Shown here: positions 11,431 through 22,857 of the stretch, one piece after another
Layout of the letters: each line of letters begins with the position of its first letter
Numbering within the stretch: the first letter of the stretch is position 1
NCBI RefSeq assembly: GCF_011386835.1
Contig: NC_088796.1
Location: 29,219,011-29,283,010, forward strand
From: Chrysemys picta bellii
Lineage: Eukaryota > Chordata > Testudines > Emydidae
Direction of reading: 5' to 3'
Length of the DNA stretch: 64,000 nucleotides
Notes under the pieces: generated by a model
Told to the model about the DNA's origin: nothing
Seen by the model: the letters and a program-made list of their open reading frames with translations, nothing else
The model's database searches: none
Position numbers and translations under genes: made by a program

Positions 11431-12190
11431 CACAATAGCTTAGGAGTAGAAGTGAGAAGGAAGAGTAGAGATGCAAGTCTATCTTTTAGAAACAAATTGA
11501 GGATCTAATTTTGGCTGGTTAAAATATGTAATGCATGCAACTGTGGGCATCAGAACAACTGCTTGGTTTTCAAAAATCAGAATGTCATTAAGCGAGTTTT
11601 CAAAACCTGATACAGAGGTATTTTGATGTATAGCCGTCCTCAGGCATTGCTGGCTGCAACCATTTATCTGTAGTGCATCATGTTCTGCAAACCATTCCTT
11701 GCATAACTAGTCCTAAACCCTTCCCTCCTTTTCCCACCCTCCTGCATAGCCTCCCCATGTCTTGAATACAGGCCAGTAGAGAGCAGGTTCTATAGGGCCA
11801 CTGATTTCCCCTGCCCCCCTCTCCCATTATGAACAAGCAGACACAGAAGAGAGCAGACAGAGGTGAGAATATACTGGAGCTTTAATCCAACTCCACAACA
11901 CTCCAGCCAGCAGAGCTGAGCTGGCACAGGGGAGGGGAATGAGTATGCTAGCTACACTTAGTGAGGGCTGTAGAAAATTACTCTCCACTCCTCCCTCTTC
12001 TCAGAGCAGGCCTCCTCCAAGCATGGCACAGCTGTGTGCTGCCTTTTACAGAGGCCTGTTCCTAATGGCACAATCTAGCCCTTAGCGTGCATACCCATGG
12101 AAGCCAACAGGAATGCTGGGGTGGCAACTGTGCTAAGTGAGGATTTACAGGAACAGGCCCAATGGTCATTAAGTTGTTAATGAAAGACTT
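11431..12190. other. Unannotated sequence
   Basis: No gene or clear repeat recognised. Confidence 0.35.
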
Positions 12191-12474
12191 TTAGGGTACA
12201 TCTATGCTGCAATAAAAACCCCACAGCACTGAGTCTCAGAGACTGGGTCCCTTGACTTGGGAGTGCAGAGCTCAGGCTACAGGGCTAAAAATTACAGTGC
12301 AGACATCGGTGCTCAGGCTGGAAACTGGGTTCTGAAACCCCACAAAGGGGGTAGGCCTCAGAGCCAAACATCTACATGGCAATTTTTAGCTGTACAGCCC
12401 AAGCCCTGTCTGCCCAAGTCAGCTGACCATGGCCATGCTGTGAGTCTTTTATAGCACTGTAGGCACGCCTTAGG
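12191..12474. mobile_element. Non-autonomous DNA transposon (MITE)
   Basis: Imperfect terminal inverted repeats: left 'ttagggtacatctatgctgc' and right '..gcactgtaggcacgcctta'. The interior has partly mirrored blocks ('gctcaggctacagggctaaa' against 'ttttagctgtacagccca'). No clean target duplication was assigned, so superfamily is open. Confidence 0.5.
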
Positions 12475-12650
12475 GTTTCCTTGAGAAAAGAAGCCTGTTA
12501 CCCATCTGAAAGCTCACAACCTGTGTTGTTCCGCCTTCATGCTTGTTATGCCTGTGGATGCTACATTCAAGTAAATATACACAAGAGCAGCAACAGCTAC
12601 CTACCCATGGGTCTTTTCATGGACTCAGCATGTCTCTCGTCAAAATAAAA

Positions 12651-12720
12651 TCTTGAGCAGGGGGTTGGACTAGATGACCTCCTGAGGTCCCTTCCAACCC
12701 TTATAGTCTATGATTCTATT
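12651..12720 (+). mobile_element. CR1/SINE 3' tail, plus orientation
   Basis: 'gagcagggggttggactaga', 'tgacctcctgaggtccctt' and 'ccaaccctta..tctatgattctat' form the CR1-type 3' end, shared by CR1 and by SINEs using its machinery. It faces the inverted tail at 12780. Confidence 0.82.
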
Positions 12721-12779
12721 TTCAGCTCAAGGGGCCTTATTGGGGTATTGTCAACAGAGGATATGCACAGGATAAGGCA

Positions 12780-12975
12780 TCATAGAATCATAGAATATCA
12801 GAGTTGGAAGGGACCTCAAGAGGTCATCTAGTCCAACCCCCTGCTCAAAGCAGGACCAATTCCCAGCTAAATCATCCCAGCCAGGGCTTTGTCAAGCCGG
12901 GCCTTAAAAACCTCAAAGCAGGACCGATTCCCAGCTAAATCATCCCAGCCAGGGCTTTGTCAAGCCGGGCCATTT
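12780..12975 (-). mobile_element. CR1 3' end with an internal direct duplication
   Basis: Inverted CR1 tail ('catagaatcatagaatatca', 'gttggaagggacctcaagag'). The 58-bp block 12846-12903 recurs at 12914-12971 with a single base difference, a 68-bp-period local duplication. The CR1 match stops soon after the second copy. Confidence 0.85.
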
Positions 12976-13118
12976 AACCTTGACTTAATGTACTCTGAGA
13001 CTGGACAAAATCTTGCCCTTACGATACAATGCCACTGGGGAAGGGAAGATGGGGAAGAGGACTGGGTGCAGAGAAGGTCCCTGAGACATCCTGCTAGCAC
13101 ACAGCGGTCTGTCTCATG

Positions 13119-13905
13119 TAGGGTTACCATATTTTGTGCCTCCAAATGGAGGACACTCCACGGGCCCCGGCCCCGCGCCCCAACTCCGCCCCCTCCCCTG
13201 CTTCCCGCGAACATTTAATTCGCGGGAAGCCTGAAGCAGGTAAGGGGGAGTGTGGGGGGAGGAGGCGCGGCCCAGGCTGGCCCCCCGGCGGCTCCAGCCT
13301 GGGTCGGCTCGGGCCCTGGGGTGCCGGCCCCGGCCGACCACCCCCGGCCCGCCCAGCACTGCCAGCCCCCGGCGGCCCAGCGCACCCCCCGGCTCCCGGC
13401 CCCGCGGCCCAGCGGACCTCCCGGCCCCGCGGACCCAGCGGACCCCGCGGGCCCGGCCCGGCTCCTGGCCCCGCGGCCCAGCGGACCCCCCGGCTCCCGG
13501 CCCCGCGGGCCCGGACCGGCTCCCGGCCCCGCGGACCCCCCCGGCTCCCGGCCCCGCGGACCCCCCGGCTCCTGGCTCCCGGCCCCGCGGACCCCGCGGA
13601 CCCGCGGACCCCCCGGCTCCCGGCCCCGCGGACCCCCCGGCTCCTGGCTCCCGGCCCCGCGGACCCCGCGGACCCGCGGACCCCCCGGCTCCCGGCCCCG
13701 CGGCCCCCGCGGCCCAGCGGACCTCCCGGCCCCGCGGGCCCGGCCCTGCGGCCCAGCGGACCTCCCGGCCCCGCGACCCCGGCCCGGCACCGGCCCCATC
13801 CAAAGAGGCCCCGGCCGAGCCCTCCCGATTTTCCCGGACATGCCCGGCTTTTGAGCCCCCAAAAGCCGGACATGTCCGGGAAAATCCGGACGTATGGTAA
13901 CCCTA
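13119..13905. mobile_element. Non-autonomous hAT-type element, GC-rich (787 bp)
   Basis: Terminal inverted repeat TAGGGTTACCATA at 13119 with its complement ending at 13905. The exact 8-bp target duplication GTCTCATG lies at 13111-13118 and 13906-13913, which fits the hAT superfamily. Inside are an extremely GC-rich minisatellite (about 13140-13800) and a 26-bp hairpin with one mismatch (13827-13852 against 13861-13886). Overlapping 200-285-codon open frames on both strands are Pro/Gly/Arg/Ala repeats produced by base composition, not proteins. No transposase is present. Confidence 0.88.
13537..13680. repeat. 72-bp tandem duplication inside the GC-rich hAT element
   Basis: 13537-13608 and 13609-13680 are identical by reading. 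The unit is built from shorter variants of 'ggctcccggccccgcgga', and the surrounding 13380-13780 is a degenerate array of the same short unit. Confidence 0.88.
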
Positions 13906-13913
13906 GTCTCATG

Positions 13914-16607
13914 GAAAGGCTGAACAGGAAGACATGATTTTCTGGAGCACTTCTTAACAGTGGCCCAAGAAGCAGCAACATGCTACCAATTGTACCATGT
14001 ATGTGGAGTTGGCCATGCCAAACTGGCAGACCACAACCTTTTGGGGACAGATTGCTTCAACAGGAGCTTTAGCTGGATCCCCCTCATAGCATGCATCCCA
14101 CTGCTCAATCAGCTCTCGAGACTCAGGCAAATTCCAGAGACAACTATTCCCTACAGAAACAGCAGTTGTCAACCATTCTCAAAGTTCAGCCTGAGGAACC
14201 AACATAAACTTCAGAGAATAGCTGTTTCAGATAACTCTGTCCCAGATCTGTCAGATCACAGCCAACACTGTTCAGGATTGCATCTGGTAGTAACAGGAAG
14301 CCAGCGAGAGACGTGAATTTGGGTCACTCAAGCAAGCCTGCTACAATCTGTTTTAATTTACCTGAAACTGCCACAGAACTTCCAATATGCGGCACTCAAG
14401 TCCAGCTTGCTATGAAGTACACAGGGTCTTAGCAATGGGCCACTGTTGCTACCTGAGAATCTATGAGCAACCATGTAGCCAGTAATTGCGTCTGGGCCCT
14501 CACTGGATGGAGCTGACGAGTTCAACATGCTTGCCACAAACTTCCAGAGTGTTCACAATCTAGCAATGGCTCAGATCTTTATGAAGAGCTTAATCACTGT
14601 GTGGTATTGAAAAACTGGATTCAGAGCTGAATTGTGCCGCTTGAACTCACCTACTTCCTACATATTCTGGAATATTTTCCCTCTTGTCTGGCCCCAATTC
14701 TGAATTGCTAAAATGCAAAGGAGCTTTGCCATCAACTTCAATGAGAGCAGGGTTGGGAGCGAATTCCTCAAATCCCCTATGATTGAAATATTACAGAACT
14801 GCCTCAGGGAGCAAAGATTGTGTCAGGCAGGTGTGGAGTATGCAGCTGAAGGATGTACTGTGAAGGAGAGAAGTCTGATCACAACATATTGAGGAGAAAG
14901 TGTTAACTATCTGCACCATTTTCTGGTGTTCTTTGCTGTGATTGCTATGTGAATGGATTATCCAAGTGCTAACTTTTATTCTTATAATCTCTATTTTTAA
15001 TGAATTCATATTGTGCCATTTAAGCCATTGTAACATTGACAAAGCAATGTCATAGGAATCTTAATACCAAGGATAGTCTGTAAAATGCTATCAGACTTTT
15101 AATAGGCCTATAATCAGATGTAACCATATAACTTTTCTGCCACTAAGGCTGGAAACGAGAGATTGGGAACAGCCAACACACAAAAACACTTTAAAGGTCA
15201 TAGTGCAATCTATCATATTTCACAGAATACACGAAGCGGGGGAAGGGGGGAGGAAATCTACTGTTTTATTGTTATAGAACAGCTTGTAAAAAGAGTAGGA
15301 AATGTAACTATTATTATGACAAAGATTATAATATGAATAATATCTAGTAACACATTTTTGCTACACTTTCCTTTTGTTAAATTAATAACCCCTATCTGTT
15401 GAAATAGCTGTTTCCCACAGAGAATGTATTTCTTATCAAAGCACGCACCAATCTGTTGAATTTGCGATGTCTATACCGTGATAGAACCAGATAATGAACA
15501 CAAAACAATCTTCTTTTCCCCTTTTAATAACCAGGTTATATTCTCTGCAACATCAAGCAAGAAGCCTCCCAGACTTCTTGCTCATTCTCCTTTCCATTCT
15601 CCCTTAAGTCATTATTAATAGGGTTGTGCTCCAGTTTTGCCACCGCTTTTTCACTATCCTTTTTCCTCTTCTTTTGTTGTGTGTTTGGTCTGATTTTAAA
15701 AAAAGCCCCCAGTGCAAATGCAAAATAGTTCAACAATGCCAATGGCACAGAAGCTCTACACATTACATACAGCGTATTCTAAAATACCTGAACATATGTG
15801 ACCATTGGTACCACTATAAAAATATTTGACATTGTTTGCTTTTGAGAGCAGTTAGATTGTGACCGTGTCAGGGCAAGAACAGTGGCTCAAATTATCTCCT
15901 GCATCAAGAGACATTTGTAGGATCAGAAGCACTATCAGGGAGCAAACTATCTCTCTCTGATTCTCATTAGGCATTGGCACTGACCCCAGCCATCAACAGG
16001 TATTGCTCTGCTCTAAAACAGAGGTGAAGTCAATGGGACTTGTCCCATGCTTAAACCTAATTTTGTGTGTGTTTGCAGTGTCATAGCCCAAGGCATCCTG
16101 TCTCCCTCCTAAGTTCAAGAACCTTCTCATTCTCCTTATGCACATTTTTGATCGTTACTTATCTTCTTATGTTCCTTCCAATGTAGAGTAATGGTGACTG
16201 TAACCTAAAAACAAGATAAATTGTGCGTGTGTATACATATTTAAACATTAACTTAGCTAAAGTACCCCTGTGTCCTCAGATTCCCTGTGACTCAGATAAG
16301 TAGGTTATATATACCTTCCTGCCAGTTGCTGTAGTTTGAATTACAAAGTGTGATGAAAATTTTTATTTCATATTTTATTCAACTACATATATGCATATAA
16401 ATACAAAGAGAGATTTTAAAAGGATAAGATAGAATAAAGGACAATGTATGATTTATAGTTGCCACTATACATAGTCTGGTTTGTGAAAAGGGGAAAATAT
16501 TAGCAAATAATGTGGTATAAATGCATCAATTGCAAATTTCCCCCAAAATTATCACCTTTTTTTTGTTTTGTTTAAAAAAAAGATACATTTTTAAGAAGCT
16601 TGCAATA
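13914..16607. other. Unannotated sequence
   Basis: A 118-codon + strand open frame (13960-14316) has no recognised domain. A purine-rich run lies at 15236-15255. No repeat was identified with confidence. Confidence 0.35.
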
Positions 16608-16675
16608 AAGCAATGAGGCCCTTTTGTGTTAGGTGTTATGTACAAACACATAGTAAAAGATAGTCCCTGCCTCTG
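16608..16675 (-). repeat. Old L2/CR1-like LINE 3'-end fragment
   Basis: 'ttaggtgttatgtacaaaca', 'catagtaaaagatagtccct' and 'gcctctgatcttgc' match in inverse the family seen at 46176-46555, 52206-52645, 56475-56710 and 59170-59285. Confidence 0.45.
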
Positions 16676-16730
16676 ATCTTGCAAATATGCATATACTTAA
16701 CCTTAAGCATGTAAACAGTCCCACTGCCAT

Positions 16731-17360
16731 TGTAACAGGGTGGCTGGTCTGTGGGCTGGATAGCCTGGGTCTTAGCCAGCCCTAAGTATAAGATGAGCCC
16801 AACCTGAAAGGAATCAGGTGATTTCAATATAAAAAGCAGCAGAAAGATTCAGGGAAGGGTGTATCTGAGAGAGGAGCTGAGGCAGTTGTGGAGAAAACCT
16901 ACCAACAAGCTGGGAAAACAGAGATTGCAGCTTTTCCCATGGATGGTGCAGGCAGTAGAAAGAAGGCTCCTATATGGCCCTGAATCAGCAGAAGGGAAGG
17001 CACCAGCTGAGAGAACCTGTGGAGAAGGACAAACTTGAGGCAGGGGACAGTGGGAAGCAGACTGACTGACTGACACCCTCAGAGAGAAGGGACTGTACCC
17101 AGCTACAGCTGGGATAAAGACTGTGAGGACATGTGTTCTGTTTTCAAAAACTTTGCATTATTTTGGACTACTAATGGGACAGACACTGTTGGGGCCTCCA
17201 GGGCCAGCATGTACCCAGAAGACTCAATAAATGGGACCCATTGTGGGGATTGTTTGAATTATCTTTGAACTATGAATTATTAAAGGGGGCTGGTAAACTG
17301 AAGGGGAAATAGAAGTAACCCTAGCCACAAGGGGGCACTTGGGAGGCAATCAGGGTGACA
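16731..17360 (+). mobile_element. Solo LTR (630 bp)
   Basis: Begins TGTAACAGGGT and ends AGGGTGACA, an imperfect inverted terminus in TG...CA form. The flanking 5-mers GCCAT (16726-16730) and GGCAT (17361-17365) differ at one base and may be the target duplication. Ordered promoter parts support + orientation: TATAAAA at 16828-16834 and AATAAA at 17226-17231. There is no internal coding region. Confidence 0.65.
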
Positions 17361-17769
17361 GGCATCAGTGGGGCTACTCATGTGAGTAAAACTAAGCATG
17401 TGCTTAAGTGTAGGCACAATCATGGCCTAAAAAGATAAATCTTCTTCTGCTTTTGTGTGTTAGTAATGTTCAAATAACCACATCAAGATTAGCAAACCAC
17501 AGGTAGCTTCAAAAGTGGCTTGACGGAAATCTGAGATGCCATCAGCAAACAATCAAAGTGGGTGCTGATTTACAATGTGCATGTGGTATCTATGGTCACT
17601 GTGTGTGTTGACTCTCAGCTTTCAAAGGAGTAAGAGACAACAGTGTCTGCCATTCGATGGTCTAATACAGTTCAATATGGCCCATTGTTTCTGGGGTGGG
17701 CTGAAGCCTGGAAGTTCTTTTGTGACGTTGACAATAGGTGTGTGTTTGGGACATTAGCATTATCCCAGA
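17361..17769. other. Unannotated sequence
   Basis: No gene or repeat recognised. Confidence 0.35.
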
Positions 17770-18700
17770 ATTCTTTCCAGTGTGCCTCTGGATTTGAGGA
17801 GGATAGCTCTTAAAGAATCTGCAGGAGATTTAGCCTAATCCCAAAGAGGCTTGTGAGATTTCAGATGTGCCTTTAGAAGGTTCTGGAGATCCTCATGAGT
17901 TGGTAAGTTCAGGATGGCCATGGTTTGATGGTACTCTCAAGCTGTATGTGTGTGTCTCTGGCTTTTCCATGGGGGTATATGTGCTAGAGTGGGCAACCAT
18001 TAAATAGATGTTGATTTTAATTTTCTGGTTACAAGTCTCATTGTAGCAATAAGCTATGTCTCCAGAAGTTTGATATATGAGATGCCCATCCAGACTGCTG
18101 TGCAACATTCAGTGGTCAAGTATACCACTGCTAAAGTTGCTGTTCAAAGTGTGTGCATGTTGGTACCCCATGTACTCTCACGTTTTTGGACAAGGCTAGT
18201 TCTTGCTTTTTATCTTTTTGTGTATCTTGGACAGAAGCTTGACTTTCAAAGCCCCTCAGGAAAAAGTTATGTCAAGTACTTTGGGTAGGGTTCATTTCAG
18301 ACCTAGTGTCATTAAGTGGTTCCTTGTCAGCTTTGTAGTTTAGGTGAAAGGCTATTAGTTTGAAGGCATTGGGGTGGAGCTTCCAGTATGGAAGGTATTC
18401 TGCTATTACCTTAAGGTCAGTGGGGAGTTTATTACTGATGGTGGTTAGGTCTTTGCCTTGTACTGCAAGAGCAATGTCATCATCATAAATGAACTTATGG
18501 AAAACTGTCAGATACATCACTAATGTAGATGTTGAACAGTGAAGGAGCCAGCATAGATCCTTGAGATAAACCACCATCGATGATGCTTGCTTTGTTAATC
18601 TGCTCATCACATGGTAGTTTCAGTTGTTCAACATTGTGGCCAGGACTCGCATAGTGCTACAGCATTTGGTGATCCTTGATGCCTTGAGCAATACTGAAGA
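17770..18700 (-). pseudogene. Decayed non-LTR retrotransposon reverse transcriptase
   Basis: Minus-strand peptides from several frames line up in the order expected of a reverse transcriptase. An L-S-Q-G-S-M-L-A-P-S-L-F-N-I-Y block (about 18520-18580) is followed by the polymerase box Y-D-D-D (codon near 18485, in place of Y-A-D-D) with IALAVQGK. Next come AEYLPYWKL and IAFHLN, then T-A-E-Y-C-like and V-W-M (about 18085-18115), and WLP near 18000. At least two frame changes and several stops separate them, so it encodes nothing. It is clearly different from the CR1 copies in the window. The motif set fits a jockey-like lineage, but the clade is not assigned. The longest open piece is 18272-18610. 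Confidence 0.72.
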
Positions 18701-20247
18701 GCCTGTGAGCTTTTTCCTAGCCTCAACAAAACACCCCAACATTTCATGTCATCAAGATAAGGAACAACTGATGAGAAGCCTACAGACTCAATTGGAGAAG
18801 GCAAGGGAGGTGGGAGGAGAGAGGTGTTTCTGGTTCATCAGCCACATCATACCCTTCCTCTCATTTTACCAACCACTAAGCCTAAGATGACAGTGGCAAG
18901 TAGGGCAGGTGGTAGCATCAAGGGATGCTTGCAGATGGTATCAGTTACTAGATTGCCTCAAAGTCTGGACTTAAATTCTTCACTTCCTCCTTTCCCCCCC
19001 CCCCCCCCCCGCTTACCGTGTGCATAAATAAAAAGAAGGGAATCAATAGGGTAGTGAGTATTCAGTGCTGCTAGCCACTGAGCCGCTTTGGAGCGAAGGA
19101 AGCAATCAGTATCACTTGACCTGACTAATCATCCTGCTTAGGAAAGGGTGGCTTGATTCTAATCTTTCCTAGATTAGCCAACAGAGTTTCTGAATATCAA
19201 CTATGGTTCTAAAGAGGAGCAATTTTTATTTAATTAAAAATGTTTCCAGAAGCTGAACATCATGGAGAGGATTAGAAGCAGAGGAAGGCGTAAAGGACCA
19301 AGCTTGTTATGCAGGACTCCCACATCCACAAATAACAGGGTTCAAGCAGCTCAGTTGACCTCTTCACTGGTAGCAGTTTCTGATCAGCCCTGCCAGTTTA
19401 ACAGCATCAGCTGGAGGGATATCTGATTTGGTCAGGAGGAGGCAATTCAGGGGATGGGAGTTGTCTGCTCTATTAAAGATGTGGCTTGTAAAAATACCCA
19501 TTTGCTTTAATTTTTTTGTTTGATTTTTAAAGTGAAACATTTATTCTGATGCTCATTTATTTTTGCATTGTAACAAAGCCATGGTCTTCATAGAAACCAG
19601 GCAGAGTATTTAATCTACCAGACTATTTGAAAATGAGTGGGGAAAACTAGCCTCCAAAGCTGCCATATCAGATTTCTACTCTTGTGATCTAATGCCAGTC
19701 TAATAAATGTATGAGAGGAGTGAAATGATCTGGCAGAGCTGATGAGAGCAAATGTTTCCTCTGTATGCCTCTAACTGAAAGGAGTGGTTTACAAAAAGCC
19801 ACGGTTAAAGGCTGTTTGTTTCCAGGACCCAGTTCAAGAAGCTCCACTTCACAGAGCAATTGTACTGTGGGTAGAAAATGTCTGGACTTGAGACCTACTC
19901 CGGACACTAATGACATCTAGATCATTAACTTTTGGGAATATAATATTATTCTTAATATGCAGCTCTCAGACCCTCATTTCGCCTCCATTTTGATAGTTAA
20001 CACCCATAGGGAGCTATGTTTTCCCCAGTATATTGTGGCCATCCCCTGTGCAAGGGTGTAAGAGCTCCTAGTGCTCACTGCAGCATTCCCATGGAACCGT
20101 TAGAATTTGGCTCTACTTTTGTTTCCTCTCTAACACAGTACTATCAAGCCTGATGGGTAAGCAAGCATGCTAGCTAATAAATGTATTGCTTTCTTGTTGT
20201 GCAACCTCTTAATTTGAAAACACTTACCTGCTCACAAATAGCTGTGA
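18701..20247. other. Unannotated sequence with a 17-base C-tract
   Basis: Poly-C at 18994-19010. No other recognised feature. Confidence 0.4.
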
Positions 20248-20310
20248 CTGAAAGATTGCTCAAAAGCTTGGTCCAATAAAAGATATTACCTCACCCACTT
20301 TGTCTCTCTA
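20248..20310 (+). repeat. Terminal-type repeat, copy A (possibly PLE-related)
   Basis: 'caaaagcttggtccaataaa', 'gatattacctcacccacttt' and 'gtctctcta' recur in diverged form at 20692-20780. The layout ('gaag..gctc..aaagctt..aataaa') resembles the PLE end at 57867-58005, but a separate family is likely. Confidence 0.45.
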
Positions 20311-20537
20311 GATTCCTGCATCACAGCTTGGAAATGATATTTGAATTAATGTCATAAAACCTTCTCACAGAGCAGTTAAAGGGCATTTCTAGACCCTTTC
20401 ACCCTGCACCATGGGAAACTTGTACAACACCTTCAAAAAACCAAGTCTGGGAGAGGACTTTAGACACTAAAAATCAGTCTTAATAAAGATGCTGGATGTA
20501 TGGCTTATTACAACAATCTGTAACCACTAGCCCCCCC

Positions 20538-20556
20538 CACACACACACACACACAC
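20538..20556. repeat. (CA)n microsatellite
   Basis: About nine CA units after a C-run. Confidence 0.9.
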
Positions 20557-20691
20557 CTTTGTCCTGTGACTGCAGGGGTGATAACGAGTCACTTCCCCTT
20601 AAATGGTTATTTTGAATATGTATTAACTACTTTACACTAAACACTGTTTTCTGCCTTTTATTTAGCAGTGACACTCCGAGTACCTTTCCCA

Positions 20692-20780
20692 GAACTGAAG
20701 AAGAGCTCTGGAGCTCAAACTTCTCTCTTTCACCAACCGAAGTTGATCCAATAAAAGCTATTATCTCCTCACCTGGATGT
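20692..20780 (+). repeat. Terminal-type repeat, copy B (possibly PLE-related)
   Basis: 'ctgaagaagagctctggagc', 'ttcaccaaccgaagttgatc' and 'caataaaagctattatctcc'. This is a direct repeat of copy A about 450 bp upstream, with more of the 5' part preserved. Confidence 0.5.
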
Positions 20781-21262
20781 TGTAGCTTGGTATTCTTCAA
20801 ACCAGTAGAGATATCTCTGAGTCCAGATCTTTGTGGAGTAACAAAGGGGCTGTTTCAAAACTAAATAAATGTCTGGACATTAATGGAGGATGCAGGTGGC
20901 AGAAATTTGATCATTTTAATTACGTGAAACACGTGTATATAGTGATCTTCTGGACTGTGAATTTCATGGATTAGTTTTAGTCCAGGAACACTTTCCCCCA
21001 TTCTTTCTCCTGTCTTGTTTTGAAACCGTGAAATACGTGTCTAATTGAACTCCAGGCACATTCACTGTCACTAAGCTTGCCAAAAATCTTAGTCTGGTGT
21101 GTCGATCGGGCACTGCTTTCGCTTTGTATTTGTATGCCAGATGTTATATTTTTACACATGTGGTTCTTGCTGTTGAGATTCGTATGTTCTCTTTTTACAC
21201 TAACTTTTAAACAAGCTATTTCTGCTGCAAATGTGCTCTGTAGAAAGAAGCTAACAATGAAG

Positions 21263-21328
21263 CCTGATCCAAAACTCATTGAAGTCGATAGTAAGAATGG
21301 ACATTGGCTCCAAGGGCTTTGGATCAGG
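21263..21328. repeat. Snap-back repeat (gatccaaa type)
   Basis: 'cctgatccaaa' (21263-21273) pairs perfectly with 21318-21328. The centre contains 'cattgaagtcgatagtaag', the usual middle of this family. Confidence 0.65.
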
Positions 21329-22857
21329 TCCAGAATGTGTTAGATGAAAGACACGTTGCAGTCTGGACTGATGGTTTAAATACATAGCTGATTCTGCACT
21401 GTGGGTTTTATGACTGGAGCAGAGTGTTGTGTTTTTTCTCATTTGTGTTCTCCTAAATCTTATTTGTTTAGCCACCACCCTCGTTCAAATCCTTCCTGAA
21501 AACTGATTTCTGCCATGAAGCCGCCTACTGTGCTATAGATAGGATTTCTGATTATAGGTTTTTAACGGATAAAACACCCCCCCCCCCCCATTTTGAAAAC
21601 GGGTGTTTATCCAATAAGAACTTGTTACTTGTATGAAAGGGCTTGTCTAAATGGAGCAGTAAAGCAGACTCATGGGGTGTGACTTCAAAAGCATACTAAT
21701 GTGTTTTGCATTAATTGATCCATGCATTAATTGACCCAAGTATACCCTGCTGTTGTGCATTGAGGGTTCCCTAGTGTTTTTTTAACTTAGTGCTATTTGA
21801 AATCTCAAAAATCTCTGATTTCTGGATATCTCCATAAAATTTAAAAATTGCTAAAAATCCCCCCTCCCCAATGAAATTAATAAGCCCCCCAAAACAGAAG
21901 CCCTAACCATAGAGTAAGCTCTCCCAGAAGGGTAGAGATGCCATACTTCCTCTACACTCTTAATTAAACCAGTTTTGTCTCGTTGTAAGGCAGAGGCAAT
22001 GCATGGGGTGAGCATGTGGGGTCACATGCCCCCCTCCCCACCCGCTTGCTGCTTGGCTTGTTCTGAGCATGCTCAGTAACACTGCTGAAGCCAGCTGCCA
22101 TCTGTTGTGAGGCACATGCTGTGGCAGAGAAATAAAGAAGCAGAGGACAGGCACTTGCAGAAAAGAGTTAGTAAATAGTATGAAGCTTTGTTACTTATAT
22201 CTGTATGTATGTTCCATTCTTAATAAAAGGTTTATCTTGAAACCAATCTTGCTAGTCAGTAAAATACTAAACCTACAAAAAGAGAACTGGTTAATTTCAG
22301 AAATTACCCCCCCTAAAAAGCTCAGCAGGAAGTGTGTATGAACTAATGGGCATCATCCCATGATTTACTACTGTAACCCTGTCCAATCTTACTCCTCCTG
22401 TTTCTCTCACATTTGTTATGTTTGAATTCTGTATTGTAATCTCTTCAGGTTGGTTTTGTGTACTCTATGCTGGATAATGACAGAAGAGGACTCCATGTAT
22501 CTATCATTAACTCTCTCTTTATTAAGCACTAGCAGATAGCATTTCAGCCATGTGTGCACGGGTTGAAGTTCTTCCCTCTTGCAACCTGGGCTCTTCCCTC
22601 CAAGTTCTATGCAGGCTGCTACAAGGGCAAGAAGCATCTATTTGTTTTGGGAGGTGCCTAGCACACAGCTGTGGCTCTGGTGAATTGAGGAGAGTTTATT
22701 CTTAGTTTTGTCAGTAAGTATTGCTGCTTTACCATACAAAACATCAAGGTTCCAGACCAACATCTGTCTTCTCCAGATTGTTCTAGAGCTGTATAGCAGT
22801 TCCTCTGCTCTTGCTGATACAAATACTAATGCAGTGGGAGTGAGGGGTAAAGTGATA
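21329..22857. other. Unannotated sequence, possible MITE remnant at 21637-21780
   Basis: 'gggcttgtctaaatggagca' near 21640, then two close 'gcattaattga' blocks, resembles a DNA-transposon end, but no second terminus was found. A C-run lies near 21578-21590. Nothing else recognised. Confidence 0.3.

Noticed and set aside
13114..13981. Long open frames (200-285 codons) on both strands, proline/glycine/arginine-rich
   Set aside because: They overlap in several frames inside a GC-rich tandem array within a hAT element bounded by terminal repeats and an 8-bp duplication. Composition alone explains them.
20530..20560. CRISPR or regulatory array
   Set aside because: Simple CA microsatellite. No spaced repeats occur in the window and the sequence is from a vertebrate.
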